Positions 31,198 through 39,906 of a DNA stretch of 64,000 nt are shown here, piece after piece. Position numbers and translations under genes: made by a program. The stretch covers positions 124,001 through 188,000 of the forward strand of contig NZ_BBXD01000023.1 of assembly GCF_001570545.1 (NCBI RefSeq). The letters run 5' to 3'. The stretch's first letter is position 1. Each line of letters opens with the position of its first letter. This stretch comes from Herbidospora mongoliensis. GTDB lineage: Bacteria > Actinomycetota > Actinomycetes > Streptosporangiales > Streptosporangiaceae. The notes below the pieces were generated by a model. That model was not told the origin of the DNA, ran no database searches, and worked only from the letters and a program-made list of their open reading frames with translations.

Positions 31198-31815
31198 ATG
31201 AGCGGCATGCGGAGCCCATCCGAAAGCCGGCCATCCGAAGCGCGATCCCGGCTGCTCGCCACAGCCATCCGGCTCTTCTACACGGAGGGCATCCACGCGG
31301 TCGGCATCGATCGCATCGTCGCGGAAGCCCAGGTGACGCGGGCCACCCTCTACCGGCACTTCCCCGGCAAGGAAGACCTTGTCCTCGCCTACCTGAACGA
31401 GGTCGACCGGGCCATGCGAAGCCAGGCGGATGAGGCCGTCGCCGCTGGACTCCCGACCGCCGACTCCATCCGAGCCCTCAGCGGGTCCATCGCCCAGGGC
31501 ATCCAGTCTTCGGGCTTCCGGGGATGCGCTTTCCTCAACGCCGCCGCGGAGTATCCCGACCCCGAGTCTCCGGTACACAAGGCCGTACTCGCTCACCGGC
31601 AATGGTTCCTGGAAACCGCCACGGAACTTCTGGCCAAGCTCCGGGAGACGGGCGCCGAACCCGCCGCCCGCCACTTCGTGATGATGCGCGACGGCGCCAT
31701 GGCCGCCGGGTGTCTGTTCGACCCGGCGCTGATCAGCGAGACGTTCCTGCTCGGAGTCGAGGGGCTCTTGCAGGTACATGCCGCCGAGGAGCTCGGCAAC
31801 GCTCCTGCACGTTGA
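31198..31815 (+). CDS. TetR/AcrR family transcriptional regulator
   Basis: 205 residues. HTH: SRLLATAIRLFYTEGIHAVGIDRIVAEAQVTRATLYRHFPGKEDLVLAYL, with the VTRATLYRHF recognition helix. The C-terminal region, including GFRGCAFLNAAAEYPDPESPVH, is typical of the YcdC/LmrA-like branch with a conserved GC motif. Divergent from the DUF308-like gene. The next ~740 bp downstream contain only gene debris. Confidence 0.85.
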   Translation: MSGMRSPSESRPSEARSRLLATAIRLFYTEGIHAVGIDRIVAEAQVTRATLYRHFPGKEDLVLAYLNEVDRAMRSQADEAVAAGLPTADSIRALSGSIAQGIQSSGFRGCAFLNAAAEYPDPESPVHKAVLAHRQWFLETATELLAKLRETGAEPAARHFVMMRDGAMAAGCLFDPALISETFLLGVEGLLQVHAAEELGNAPAR

Positions 31816-31827
31816 CGGCTCTGTCGC

Positions 31828-31893
31828 CTAGATGTGCTTGGTGAGGCGTTCGGCCTTGCCGTTGGTTCAGGGGCAGTGCGGGCGGATGAACCG
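31828..31893 (-). pseudogene. IS481/IS3-type transposase remnant
   Basis: Read on the minus strand, this 66-bp scrap encodes RFIRPHCP, a TGA stop, then TNGKAERLTKHI and a TAG. The RPxxPxTNGKAER signature is the final part of the DDE integrase core, close to the catalytic Glu, of IS481-like transposases. No inverted repeats or other transposase part is recognisable. It is a decayed fragment. Confidence 0.6.
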
Positions 31894-32131
31894 CAGACCG
31901 CAAGCCTGCCGGCGTCCTACAGCATGGTCGCTGTCACCACGAGCCCTGGCGATGTCGCCAACGGCATCGCGGAGCAGGTCTTCATCAGCGTGCACCGACT
32001 TGTCCACGCGGTCACCGCGTATCAGCTCACCTATGAACGGCACGAGCTATTGGTGGCCGGGCTCCTCGACGACCTGAACAAGCCGGACCACCAGCACCCG
32101 GGCATCGGCCGCCGACAGCAGCAGCGGCGGC

Positions 32132-32510
32132 TCATCCACCGGCCCCGCCGTCGGGTGGGATCTCGGCGGGCGGCTCTCCGCTGATCGCCCGTTTTATCTG
32201 CCGGGTCAGCTCACCCAGTTGAGCATCGTCGAGCCCCTTCACATGAGTCACGGTGACGTCCACCTGGCTGGTTGTCTTGGTGTTCCTGATCTTGATCTTC
32301 ACGTTGCCCTGCCGGTAGCGCAGCCAGGCGAGGATCCCACTGGTGCCGCCACCACGACCTCCGGCGACTCCGCGACGATCCGCACCAGATCGGCGACGGG
32401 CTCTCCACCAGTTCCACCCAGGCCCGCAGCTCGTGATCCTCGTTCAGCCAGGCGTGCAGATCACGCAGGTCGGCCGACAGGTCCGTCTCGATGGTCGCGA
32501 CAACACTCAC
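32132..32510 (-). pseudogene. EACC1-like conflict-system component, frameshifted
   Basis: Three reading-frame pieces on the minus strand join into one plausible protein. Piece one begins GTG 32510 (MSVVATIETDLSADLRDLHAWLNE..). Piece two reads VADLVRIVAESPEVVVAAP. Piece three reads GILAWLRYRQGNVKIKIRN and ends at TGA 32132-32134. The pattern LRDLHxWLxxDxELR...AWLR...VKIKI recalls the EACC1 (effector-associated constant component) domain of actinobacterial conflict systems. Two indels are needed to restore the frame, so it is most likely non-functional. The effector gene expected downstream is not recognisable. Confidence 0.45.
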
Positions 32511-32554
32511 GTGTATGACATCTGACGCCGCCCCTCATTCGTCACACCCGAGGA

Positions 32555-32848
32555 TCAGAAGTTCGCACCTCCGGCTCTCCCATCCGGAGCCGTGATGTGG
32601 ACGATCTTGCATCCCGCCGCCTCGGTCCCAGCCGATCCGCCGGAGAACCAGGCGATCAGCGCGGCACCCGACGCGACGATCACCATGAGACGGGCGGTGG
32701 CGGGCCAGCTCCTGAGGGCGTCCCGCACCGTCCGTCCGGCCTCGCGAAACGCTGTCGACGCCGCATCCTCCGCCGGGTCGCCGGGTTCCTGCGGCGATTC
32801 CTCGCGCGGCTCTGCCCGCGAGCTCAGAGATGCCTCGTCGTCAGCCAT
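32555..32848 (-). CDS. small single-pass membrane protein, unknown
   Basis: 97 residues. The acidic, Ser/Glu/Pro-rich N-terminus is followed by one membrane segment (TARLMVIVASGAALIAWFSGG) and a short tail containing one Cys (AAGCKIVHI). The ATG at 32848 has a GAAGGG site 7 bp upstream; an earlier ATG at 32863 has none. It is divergent from the sigma-like/unknown pair at 33195, with 346 bp between. No family recognised. Confidence 0.45.
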   Translation of the reverse strand: MADDEASLSSRAEPREESPQEPGDPAEDAASTAFREAGRTVRDALRSWPATARLMVIVASGAALIAWFSGGSAGTEAAGCKIVHITAPDGRAGGANF

Positions 32849-32863
32849 TTTTGAACCCTTCAT

Positions 32864-33194
32864 TTATTGGTGATATCTGCTGGCCATTTCGGGATATTCC
32901 ACAGAACGGCGGAAAGCGCCCTCTGTGCTGGGCGCCCGGCGCGATGATCATCGGTGCCGAATCGGGACTCCTCGCGGACGGGGTGTGACCCGAGGGCACG
33001 TTGATCTTCATCTTGGGTCTGCCGGTTCGTATGTCTTCCTCGGCGCCAACCCAACGCGGATAGAGCCACAAATTTCACGAAGAATCTTGAAAAGTCCGTG
33101 TTGGGTTTTCGGCTCTGCTGACATATGACGGGTCGTTCGTTGCCGACTCCTCCTCCGCTGTTTCCCGGGGGCCCAAGCGAAGGGAATCCCCGGA
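32864..33194. other. intergenic region between divergent genes
   Basis: Nothing codes convincingly here. The part at about 33055-33130 is noticeably lower in G+C than the surroundings and probably carries the promoter of the sigma-like gene at 33195; no clear -35/-10 pair could be fixed. Confidence 0.4.
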
Positions 33195-34091
33195 ATGACG
33201 CGGGCGCAGCCCGAACGGCTCGCCGGACACCTACAACCCGTACCGGCGCCACCTGACCGAACGCCCGGCCAGCCGACCGAGGAGCAGGTCTGGTCATGGG
33301 ATCACTCCCAGCTCGCGGAGCTGGAGCAGGATCTGCACGCCCAGGCCCTGGCACACATCCGCCCCACCTTCGACGACCTCCCCGAAACCCGCGTCGGCGA
33401 CCACTCCGACGACCGTCGGCGCCTGCTCGCCGACGACGCGCACGTCATCGAGCAGATCGCCGCCGACGACTTCACCGGGCACCTGTACGACGCGCTGATC
33501 ATCGGGCTGGTCGAATACGGTGACGCGGTGATCAGCGCGTGGCTGTACGACAGCTCGATCTATGCGCGCTGCGCATCGCGTGGGAGGGGGGTGACCTGTG
33601 AGAACTACCATCGTGAACTGCTCTTCAGAGAGCGGGACGAACGCCGGCAGGTCGCACTGGAGACGGTGGCCGAAGCGTTACACCTGTTCGAGCAGGACGC
33701 GTTGCGGGGCGGAAGATGGAACCCGGACCACGGCGCCTCGCTGGCGACCTACTTCGTCGGCGCCTGTCTGCTGGCCTTCCCCAACGTCTTCCGCCGATGG
33801 CGCAAGGAGCAGCCCGTGCCGCCGCAGCCCGCTCTCGCGGCGATCGGGGAGGACACGCTGGCGCTGCTGGTCGATCCGCTCGCCGATCCTGCTCGTTCGG
33901 TCATGGCGCGGATGCATCTGAAACAGGTGCTGAGGAGCCTGAAGCCGGCCGATCAGGAATTGGTGCGGATGCTGCTGGGCGACGCCTCACAGCAGGAAAT
34001 GGCGGCGAAGCTGGACATAACCGTGGAAGCGGTACAGATGCGGTTGAACCGATTGCGTCATCGGCTGCGGCTGAACGAACAGGAGGAGTGA
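33195..34091 (+). CDS. atypical sigma-factor-like DNA-binding protein
   Basis: 298 residues. The N-terminal ~70 residues are variable. The middle resembles sigma region 2 loosely (HLYDALIIGLVEYGDAVISAWLYDSSIYARC... and ASLATYFVGACLLAFPNVFRRWRKEQ). The C-terminus has a clear region 4 HTH: LKQVLRSLKPADQELVRMLLGDASQQEMAAKLDITVEAVQMRLNRLRHRLR. An ECF-like sigma factor of an uncharacterised group is the best reading. Its stop overlaps the next ATG as TGATG, with an AGGAGG site inside its own last codons, so the two are tightly coupled. Confidence 0.6.
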   Translation: MTRAQPERLAGHLQPVPAPPDRTPGQPTEEQVWSWDHSQLAELEQDLHAQALAHIRPTFDDLPETRVGDHSDDRRRLLADDAHVIEQIAADDFTGHLYDALIIGLVEYGDAVISAWLYDSSIYARCASRGRGVTCENYHRELLFRERDERRQVALETVAEALHLFEQDALRGGRWNPDHGASLATYFVGACLLAFPNVFRRWRKEQPVPPQPALAAIGEDTLALLVDPLADPARSVMARMHLKQVLRSLKPADQELVRMLLGDASQQEMAAKLDITVEAVQMRLNRLRHRLRLNEQEE

Positions 34092-35110
34092 TGGCCCAGA
34101 TGAGACTCGACCCAGCGACGTTCGCCGAGGCCCTGCGCCGCTACGCCGACGTCCAGTACCACCGGTTCGGCATCGCCGGCACCGGCCGGGATCAGGTGTA
34201 CGTGCCGAGGCTCGCCGAGGCGCTGATCTGGCAGGACCTGACCGTCAACCGAGGCCAGTGCATGCTGGCCATGCTGAGCTCCAGCACGGACGTGACCGAC
34301 TTCACCCGCAAACTCACGACGTGCACTCACCTGGCCGACTACGAGCGGCCGGTGGTCGAGCAGGTGGCGCACGTCACCTGGGCGTTACTGCTGATCAGCA
34401 GGTCGTCGATGGAGAGCGAACCGGTGGGCAGGATCCGCCGCACCACGCCGCCGGATCGAGTCGCCAAGATCCTCAAGCGCCGCGATCAACTGCAGGCCCG
34501 GGGACGCCTACGGGACCGGCCGGACGCCGGTGGGCCGACGGCGCCCCAGCAGGTGCCCACACAGAGGTCGATCGCCATACAGTCATGGCCCGATATGGCC
34601 GCCACCGCGTTCCTGACCTGGGTCGATACCACCAGCGGTCGGCACCACGCCTGCGCCGCCGACCCTTCCCCCGCGAGGAGGGAGGAAGCCGCCCTGACAT
34701 TCCTGCTGGTACGGGCCGCCTGCCAGCACACCGACCGACTGGCGGCACAGGAACTGGACCAGATCCTGAACCACCATGTCGACGTGGTCGACGATCCTGG
34801 CGATTCGACGGGAGCCGCGGACGAGCAGTCGGTGTCGGTCCGCTGGATCACCGTCCAACTGGCGCTGACCCGTGACACCGGCACGGGCGGCGATCATCCG
34901 GAGATCGAGGACGGACCCATCATCCGCCCTTTCATGATGGAGTACCTGACCACTGGCCGGGCACCACAGACGACCGTGGATCCCCAGGGTCGTGGCGGCA
35001 ACCCTGATGATCCGATCTGGGAGGACGACGAGCTCCTGGTCCGCCCCTTCCTGGACCGCGCGATCCCCCAACAGTCCGGTCCACTGGCCGATCACGGTCA
35101 ACACCCGTGA
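34091..35110 (+). CDS. hypothetical protein coupled to sigma-like gene
   Basis: 339 residues, no family recognised. The N-terminus is helical (LDPATFAEALRRYADVQYHRFGIAGTGRDQVYVPRLAEALIWQDL). A Thr/Cys-containing stretch, LTTCTHLADYERPVVEQVAHVTWALLL, follows. A basic, proline-rich linker (about 120-165) leads to a second helical region (AATAFLTWVDTTSG..) and a highly acidic C-terminus. No signal peptide or membrane segment. The one-base overlap with the sigma-like gene suggests a stoichiometric partner, perhaps an anti-sigma or co-regulator. Confidence 0.5.
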   Translation: MAQMRLDPATFAEALRRYADVQYHRFGIAGTGRDQVYVPRLAEALIWQDLTVNRGQCMLAMLSSSTDVTDFTRKLTTCTHLADYERPVVEQVAHVTWALLLISRSSMESEPVGRIRRTTPPDRVAKILKRRDQLQARGRLRDRPDAGGPTAPQQVPTQRSIAIQSWPDMAATAFLTWVDTTSGRHHACAADPSPARREEAALTFLLVRAACQHTDRLAAQELDQILNHHVDVVDDPGDSTGAADEQSVSVRWITVQLALTRDTGTGGDHPEIEDGPIIRPFMMEYLTTGRAPQTTVDPQGRGGNPDDPIWEDDELLVRPFLDRAIPQQSGPLADHGQHP

Positions 35111-35303
35111 CCAACCTGTGAGAAGTGCCGAGCCGGCGCCCGAGCGGGCATATCCGTGCAAATGGGACAGATGCAGGCCTACCGCGTGGCGGCTCGCCCG
35201 CGTCGACGACGCGATGGCGGGTGCCCGGGATGACCTGCGTCGAGAAAGTCCATATGAGGCCGTGGCGCCGGCAGGAGGTCTGCTCTGTCCCGAAGCGAAA
35301 GCC

Positions 35304-35810
35304 GTGATCGCTACGATCTACCGCGTGCTGCCCCGGATCTTTCGCCCATGGTCCCTGATGGCGCTGGCAGCCGCAGTGGTGCCGATCGGTCTGCTGGCGC
35401 AAAGTGAGGGAGTCGGGTCCGTCCCGCCGATGCCCATCGGGATGATCGGCACCCTCTTCCCGGGCAGCGGCCATCGTGGCCTGCTCTATCCGGTGGACGT
35501 CTTCGTCATCGGCGTCATGCCGCTCCTGGTAGCGGTGGCCTTGCTGGCGAAGTCGCGGATCCCGGGGACGGTCGTCGGGACAGTCTGTGGGCTGCTGGGG
35601 CTGGCCCACCTCGTGGAGGTCTCGGACGCGCTGCCGTCAACACTGGAGATGATCGGTCTCCCCGTGGACGACACCGCGGGCAGCCAGCCGGACTTCTACC
35701 TCGGCACCCGCCCGGATGGCGCGTACTGGGCCTTGGCAGTCCTCGCCTACGGGCTCATCGTGCTCGCCCTCCGCCGGAACACGCAACGGAAGGCGGTCAG
35801 CACGCAGTAG
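35304..35810 (+). CDS. hypothetical integral membrane protein
   Basis: 168 residues from GTG 35304; the start is uncertain because no good ribosome-binding site is visible. Four hydrophobic segments are seen: SLMALAAAVVPIGLLA, VDVFVIGVMPLLVAVALLA, TVVGTVCGLLGLAHLV and YWALAVLAYGLIVLAL. No family recognised. The gene stands alone between the sigma-like pair and the lipoprotein. Confidence 0.45.
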   Translation: MIATIYRVLPRIFRPWSLMALAAAVVPIGLLAQSEGVGSVPPMPIGMIGTLFPGSGHRGLLYPVDVFVIGVMPLLVAVALLAKSRIPGTVVGTVCGLLGLAHLVEVSDALPSTLEMIGLPVDDTAGSQPDFYLGTRPDGAYWALAVLAYGLIVLALRRNTQRKAVSTQ

Positions 35811-36061
35811 TCTCGTCGCGGCTACCCGCCCGGCACCGCGCAGGAAGCCCTCGACTAAGGCCCGGCCCACCCCCGACGAATCAACGCGCGCGACCACTAG
35901 TCATTCGGGGCATGACTGGGGGAACGCAGCCAAGATCGTTGCCGTCCCGCGCGACCCCGTGCGATGCGTCGGAGGTCGTGCGACATCACGAGCAGGCCCG
36001 TTACCTCGCTTCACTCCGTTACCAAGTCCCTCGCAAGTTAGTGACCTTAACGTGGTGCGAC

Positions 36062-36850
36062 ATGGGAAAACGGCTGATGATCTGCGTCCTTTTGATGGCC
36101 CTCACAGGGTGCGGGACGGCGGAGATCACCAACGAAAGTCAGGTGAACGGCGCGGTGAGCCAGGAGGAATCCGTGGACGGCGGGACAATCGAACCCGGCG
36201 TGCTGCGGGGGCGGGTGGTCGACGCGGCGGGCAAGCCGATCAAGGGGGCTGAGATCGTCGCCGACAATCAGTTGCTCTACAACAGCAACGCGGTCGTAAG
36301 GACCGACGGCGACGGCTTCTACCGAGTCGACACGAACGTCGCGACGACCTTTCACGCGACGGCGACCGTGACCAGCGAGTACAACGGCCAGGAATACACC
36401 TTGAGCCTGGCGCCCGACGACGACGGCCCCTTCGCCGGGCCGAGCGGCGCCATCAGGAACTTCACCTGGAAACTCACAGGGAAGCAGGCCGACGGTCTCG
36501 GCTTCTACGGGGGAAAGGTGCTCTTCTACCTCGACAGCACCGACCCGCTCAACCCAGACGCCTTCCTGGAAGACGAGAAGGTGCGGCTCACTCTCACTCC
36601 GGACGGTCCCTTGATCGACGGTTCCGAAGGGCCTCCGATCGTCGGGATGGCGACGAGGAACGGAGACGGCTCCGGCCTGGAGGACGTGCCCATCAGCCGT
36701 TACCGGATCACCGCCGACTACGAGGGCCGCCCTCTCTCCGTGAAGCTCCGCAAGGGCGGCGACTACGTGGAAGAGGTCGTCGCCGACTTCGCCCCCATCA
36801 TGACCGGCATCTACTGGATCGAGTTAGAGCTCGCACTCCCACGGGGGTGA
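36062..36850 (+). CDS. lipoprotein with carboxypeptidase-regulatory-like beta-sandwich
   Basis: 262 residues. Lipobox LMALTGC gives a lipidated Cys near residue 17. GVLRGRVVDAAGKPIKGAEIVADN..VRTDGDGFYRVDT is the pattern of a CarboxypepD_reg-like (CNA-B-like) domain. The rest is beta-rich without further motifs (KVRLTLTPDGPL, YRITADYEGRPLSVKL). It is probably anchored to the outer face of the membrane. The ATG at 36062 directly precedes MGKRLMICVLLM; a longer frame from 35912 has no signal logic. Function unknown. Confidence 0.6.
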   Translation: MGKRLMICVLLMALTGCGTAEITNESQVNGAVSQEESVDGGTIEPGVLRGRVVDAAGKPIKGAEIVADNQLLYNSNAVVRTDGDGFYRVDTNVATTFHATATVTSEYNGQEYTLSLAPDDDGPFAGPSGAIRNFTWKLTGKQADGLGFYGGKVLFYLDSTDPLNPDAFLEDEKVRLTLTPDGPLIDGSEGPPIVGMATRNGDGSGLEDVPISRYRITADYEGRPLSVKLRKGGDYVEEVVADFAPIMTGIYWIELELALPRG

Positions 36851-37112
36851 CTCTGCAGGCGTGATCGCTCCCGTCGCGCACGCTCGTGCGGTCAGCCCGC
36901 CACCAAGCTCATACCGACCCGGGCAGGGTCAGGCAGACGGCTCCACAGCGTCGAGGTTCTGCTCCGCATCTAAGCCAAGTGCGTCACTGGACAAGACGTT
37001 GTCGCACGTCAGTGCATCGAAGCGGCCCTCTCCGCCGGCTGATCCCGTGGGTAAGAACTGGGTAAGGACACCCACAAACGATCAGCTTTAACCGCACACC
37101 ACCGAACACAAG
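36851..37112. other. intergenic region before tRNA-Arg
   Basis: No supported gene. A 48-codon frame on the minus strand (37075-36929) reads smoothly but has no ribosome-binding site. GGGTAAG occurs twice in close succession near 37048-37066. tRNA-flanking sequence like this often holds scars of past integration events, but no repeat of the tRNA end was found. Confidence 0.3.
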
Positions 37113-37153
37113 AAAGAGCCCTCAACCCGCATCCGTGCAGGTCAGGGCTCTTT
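37113..37153 (-). terminator. terminator of tRNA-Arg
   Basis: 10-bp stem, AAAGAGCCCT at 37113-37122 with 37144-37153, followed by a T-run on either strand, immediately downstream of the minus-strand tRNA. It is the most classical U-tract terminator in the window. Confidence 0.75.
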
Positions 37154-37157
37154 TTAT

Positions 37158-37233
37158 TGGTGCCCCCGATAGGATTCGAACCTACGACACCAGGTTTAGG
37201 AAACCTGTGCTCTATCCCCTGAGCTACGGGAGC
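37158..37233 (-). tRNA. tRNA-Arg (anticodon CCT)
   Basis: The minus strand folds into a full cloverleaf: acceptor GCTCCCG pairing with CGGGGGC, D arm GCTC..GAGC, anticodon arm CAGGTTTCCTAAACCTG with anticodon CCT, and T arm GTAGGTTCGAATCCTAT. The CCA end is encoded. It reads the rare AGG codon. Confidence 0.95.
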
Positions 37234-37365
37234 CGACCCCCCCAGCCTAGCGAAACCAAGCGCCCCCGCGCGCCACCCACCCCACCTCAAGGTCATCACG
37301 CCCAAAGGTAAAGCTCCCGGCAACCCCCACCCCCCAAGCTCCCGCAAGATGATGGGCTCGGACCC

Positions 37366-37806
37366 GTGAACCGAGGACGCCGACCCGGGAGCCGCGCACT
37401 CCGCCCCATGGTCCTGCTGGCCGCCCTGCTAGCCCCAGCCGTACTGGCCTTAGGCTTACTCGTCGCCGAACTGACCCAATTCGGCGTCCCGCCATACCTG
37501 CGAGCGAAGCCCGCGGAGCCCCCGACGTTCATGGCTCCCACCCCGCTCCCGCGCCCCCTCACCCCGGATCGCCTGTACGAAGGCCGCGTCCCCGCCCCCA
37601 AGCAAAAACGCCCAAGGCGCCCAAAGCCCCCCGTCCAGGCCGCAGCGCCCCCGAGGAGCGAGGTCAAGCACCCCCCGAGCGCCGGCACCCCCCAACCGCA
37701 GCCAAGGCACCAGCCCCCCGCAGAGGTAAGGGCCGCCTGCCCCGACGAATGGACCGACACCTGGCTCTGGGAACTCTGCCAGGAGGAAGCTCGCAAGCCG
37801 GCCTGA
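37366..37806 (+). CDS. proline-rich single-pass membrane protein
   Basis: 146 residues from GTG 37366. An Arg-rich start is followed by one membrane segment (PMVLLAALLAPAVLALGLLVAEL), then an extracytoplasmic Pro/Lys/Arg-rich linker (about 50-120) and a short C-terminal region with two Cys (AACPDEWTDTWLWELCQEEAR) that could form a disulfide. No family recognised. It lies 165 bp before the M15 peptidase gene on the same strand. Confidence 0.55.
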   Translation: MNRGRRPGSRALRPMVLLAALLAPAVLALGLLVAELTQFGVPPYLRAKPAEPPTFMAPTPLPRPLTPDRLYEGRVPAPKQKRPRRPKPPVQAAAPPRSEVKHPPSAGTPQPQPRHQPPAEVRAACPDEWTDTWLWELCQEEARKPA

Positions 37807-37970
37807 AAACGTCAGCCCAACCAGCAAGAACGGTCCACAAAGCCCATTCGGCATAAGACACGCCAATCGGTATGTAACGGCTCCAACGACTCGGGCACGA
37901 CCACGCATCCTGCTGTAGTAACGTGCCTCCCTGACCGAGGTCACGAATTCGCAAACGGAGGAGTCGAAGC

Positions 37971-39011
37971 GTGCCTACTCCTCGATCAGCGGGACTGGTC
38001 GCGGCCGTCATGCTGGTGTTTTCCCTGGTACCGGTGGGGATTGCCCAGGCGGCGCCGAAGAAGGAGCCCGCCACGCTGACCGAGCTGCGCCGGGACGCCG
38101 AAGAGGCGGCCAAGGGGATCGAGTCGGCCACCAAGGCGCTCGTGGCGCGGCAGAAGGAGTTCGACTCCTCCAACAAGCAGCTTGAGGCCAAGCTCACCGA
38201 GCTGCGCACGGCCGACGAGAAGCTCGCGCGTATCCGCCAGCCGCTGTCGGACCTCATCGAGGTCATGTACCAGAACCCGACCAGCAAGAACATGGGTTCT
38301 CTCATGACCAGCACGAACGGTGAGGTCTCGCTGCGGGCTCTGAGCGACGTCAACCAGCTGATCGCGGGGCGCAACATCGTGGTCGCGGACGCCACCCGCC
38401 TGTTCCAGGACCGCGAAAGCCTGGCCGCCGAGGCGCAGGAACTGCGGGCCACCAAGCTCCTCCAGGAAGCCCAGCTCACGTTCGAGATCGACACGCTTCG
38501 GAAGCAGTCGCAGAAGACCGTCAAATCCCTCACGTCCGCGTTGGCGAAGCTTGGCGTGAAACGCGGCGGCGGCGCGTGTGACCCGACGAGGGTCGTGCTC
38601 GCCGAGGAGTATGCCAACGGGCTGCTTCCCACGAACGTGCTCTGCCCGCTGCCCTTCAAGGGCGAGGAACTCCGCGCCGACGCCGCGATCGCCTTCGCCG
38701 ACCTCAACCTGGCGTACAAGCGACGCTTCGGCGAGCCCCTCTGTGTCGTCGACAGCTACCGCAGCCTCCGCGACCAGCAGATCGTCTACTACCAGCGCCC
38801 CGGCCTGGCCGCCATCCCCGGACGCAGCAACCACGGACTCGGCCTCGCGATCGACTTCTGCGGCGCGATCCGCGTGTACAAATCCACCGAATTCGTCTGG
38901 CTCGAACAGAACGGCAAGCAGTTCGGCTGGATCCACCCCGACTGGGCCTACGTGAGCCCCTTCGAACCCTGGCACTGGGAATACGACCCGAAGGTCGGAT
39001 CCCTCCTCTAG
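37971..39011 (+). CDS. secreted M15-family D-Ala-D-Ala carboxypeptidase with coiled-coil
   Basis: 346 residues. Signal peptide (LVAAVMLVFSLVPVGIAQAA). Residues about 38-200 form a coiled coil of the RipA/NlpC-associated type (LTELRRDAEEAAKGIESATKALVARQKEFDSSN..). The C-terminal peptidase has VVDSYRSLRDQ, the zinc motif SNHGLGLAIDF (HxxxxxxD) and the second ligand region EPWHWEY, matching VanY/M15B. It likely trims peptidoglycan stem peptides or endopeptidase links in the cell wall. GTG start at 37971. Confidence 0.85.
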   Translation: MPTPRSAGLVAAVMLVFSLVPVGIAQAAPKKEPATLTELRRDAEEAAKGIESATKALVARQKEFDSSNKQLEAKLTELRTADEKLARIRQPLSDLIEVMYQNPTSKNMGSLMTSTNGEVSLRALSDVNQLIAGRNIVVADATRLFQDRESLAAEAQELRATKLLQEAQLTFEIDTLRKQSQKTVKSLTSALAKLGVKRGGGACDPTRVVLAEEYANGLLPTNVLCPLPFKGEELRADAAIAFADLNLAYKRRFGEPLCVVDSYRSLRDQQIVYYQRPGLAAIPGRSNHGLGLAIDFCGAIRVYKSTEFVWLEQNGKQFGWIHPDWAYVSPFEPWHWEYDPKVGSLL

Positions 39012-39169
39012 CGGGTCATTTAAAAGCTCTTCTCCCGTTACGGCTCCCGCCTGGCCGGCCCCGACCACCGCCCCGGCCCGCCCCGTATCCGGCGCCGACC
39101 ACCCGCTCCCGCCCCACCCCGCAACGACAGCAAGCCCGGCGATACGACCCACCGGGGAGCAGCTTTCCC

Positions 39170-39760
39170 TCAACGTGGATGGATGGCGAACGACAGCCGC
39201 GCGCTCGCCTGCGCCCGTGCCAGTGACGTGGCCTGACCGGTCGTCGTGGCGAGCACGAGCAGCCCGCCCTCCTCCGACTGCGCCTTCGTCAGCACGGTCA
39301 CCCGCTGCGCCGCGGTCTCCGCATGGGTCTCATAAGCGGCCAGCACGTCGATCACATCCCCGGACGTCACCAGCCCGGCCGCATCGGCGTCCTCGATCCG
39401 TACCGGAGTGGCGACCAATCCCGGCGCGTTCCCGGCGAGCAACCCACCACCCAGCAGCCGGGCATCGGTCAGCACCTCTCCCCGCCGTGCCGGCGCGGTC
39501 AGCACCTTCCCCGCCACGGCGGAACCGGCGACCAGATACCCATCAGGCAGCGCCGACGACGGCAGCCGAACAGTCACGAGATCACTCGCCGCCAGCCGTC
39601 CACCGGAAAGATCACGGGCCGCGACCAGAACGGCCACACCCGACGGAGCCCGTACGGACACCAGGGTTCCGGCCAACGCCAGCCCGAGCAGGACAGCGGA
39701 GATCAGCCGACGGCGTCTGGCGAGCACACGAGCCCACCGCGCCGGCACCGCGACACGCAT
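39170..39760 (-). CDS. SAF-domain (CpaB-like) protein
   Basis: 196 residues from ATG 39760. A membrane segment (LISAVLLGLALAGTLVSV) precedes a SAF domain, LVAARDLSGGRLAASDLVTVRLPSSALPDGYLV..VAGKVLTAPARRGEVLTDARL, and a C-terminal RcpC/CpaB-like part (DVIDVLAAYE..RVTVLTKAQSEEGGLLVLATT). CpaB proteins belong to Flp/Tad pilus assembly, but no other tad gene is nearby. Longer in-frame starts would include an implausible Arg-rich extension. Confidence 0.75.
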   Translation of the reverse strand: MRVAVPARWARVLARRRRLISAVLLGLALAGTLVSVRAPSGVAVLVAARDLSGGRLAASDLVTVRLPSSALPDGYLVAGSAVAGKVLTAPARRGEVLTDARLLGGGLLAGNAPGLVATPVRIEDADAAGLVTSGDVIDVLAAYETHAETAAQRVTVLTKAQSEEGGLLVLATTTGQATSLARAQASARLSFAIHPR

Positions 39761-39906
39761 CAGAAGACTCCAAGACGAAAGGGCTCGCGACCAGACGGCG
39801 TGTTCACGCAGACATCGGTCGTCATTCCCCCAGCGGATGACGCAGGTCAGTCTGTCCGTCCTACGGCGCCGCCTTCTCACCCAACGGCGCCGTGCGACGA
39901 AATCAC

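Noticed and set aside
36929-37075. 48-codon minus-strand frame upstream of tRNA-Arg
   Set aside because: Reads smoothly (FDALTCDNVLSSDALG in part) but has no ribosome-binding site, promoter or coupled neighbour; left as an unproven frame.
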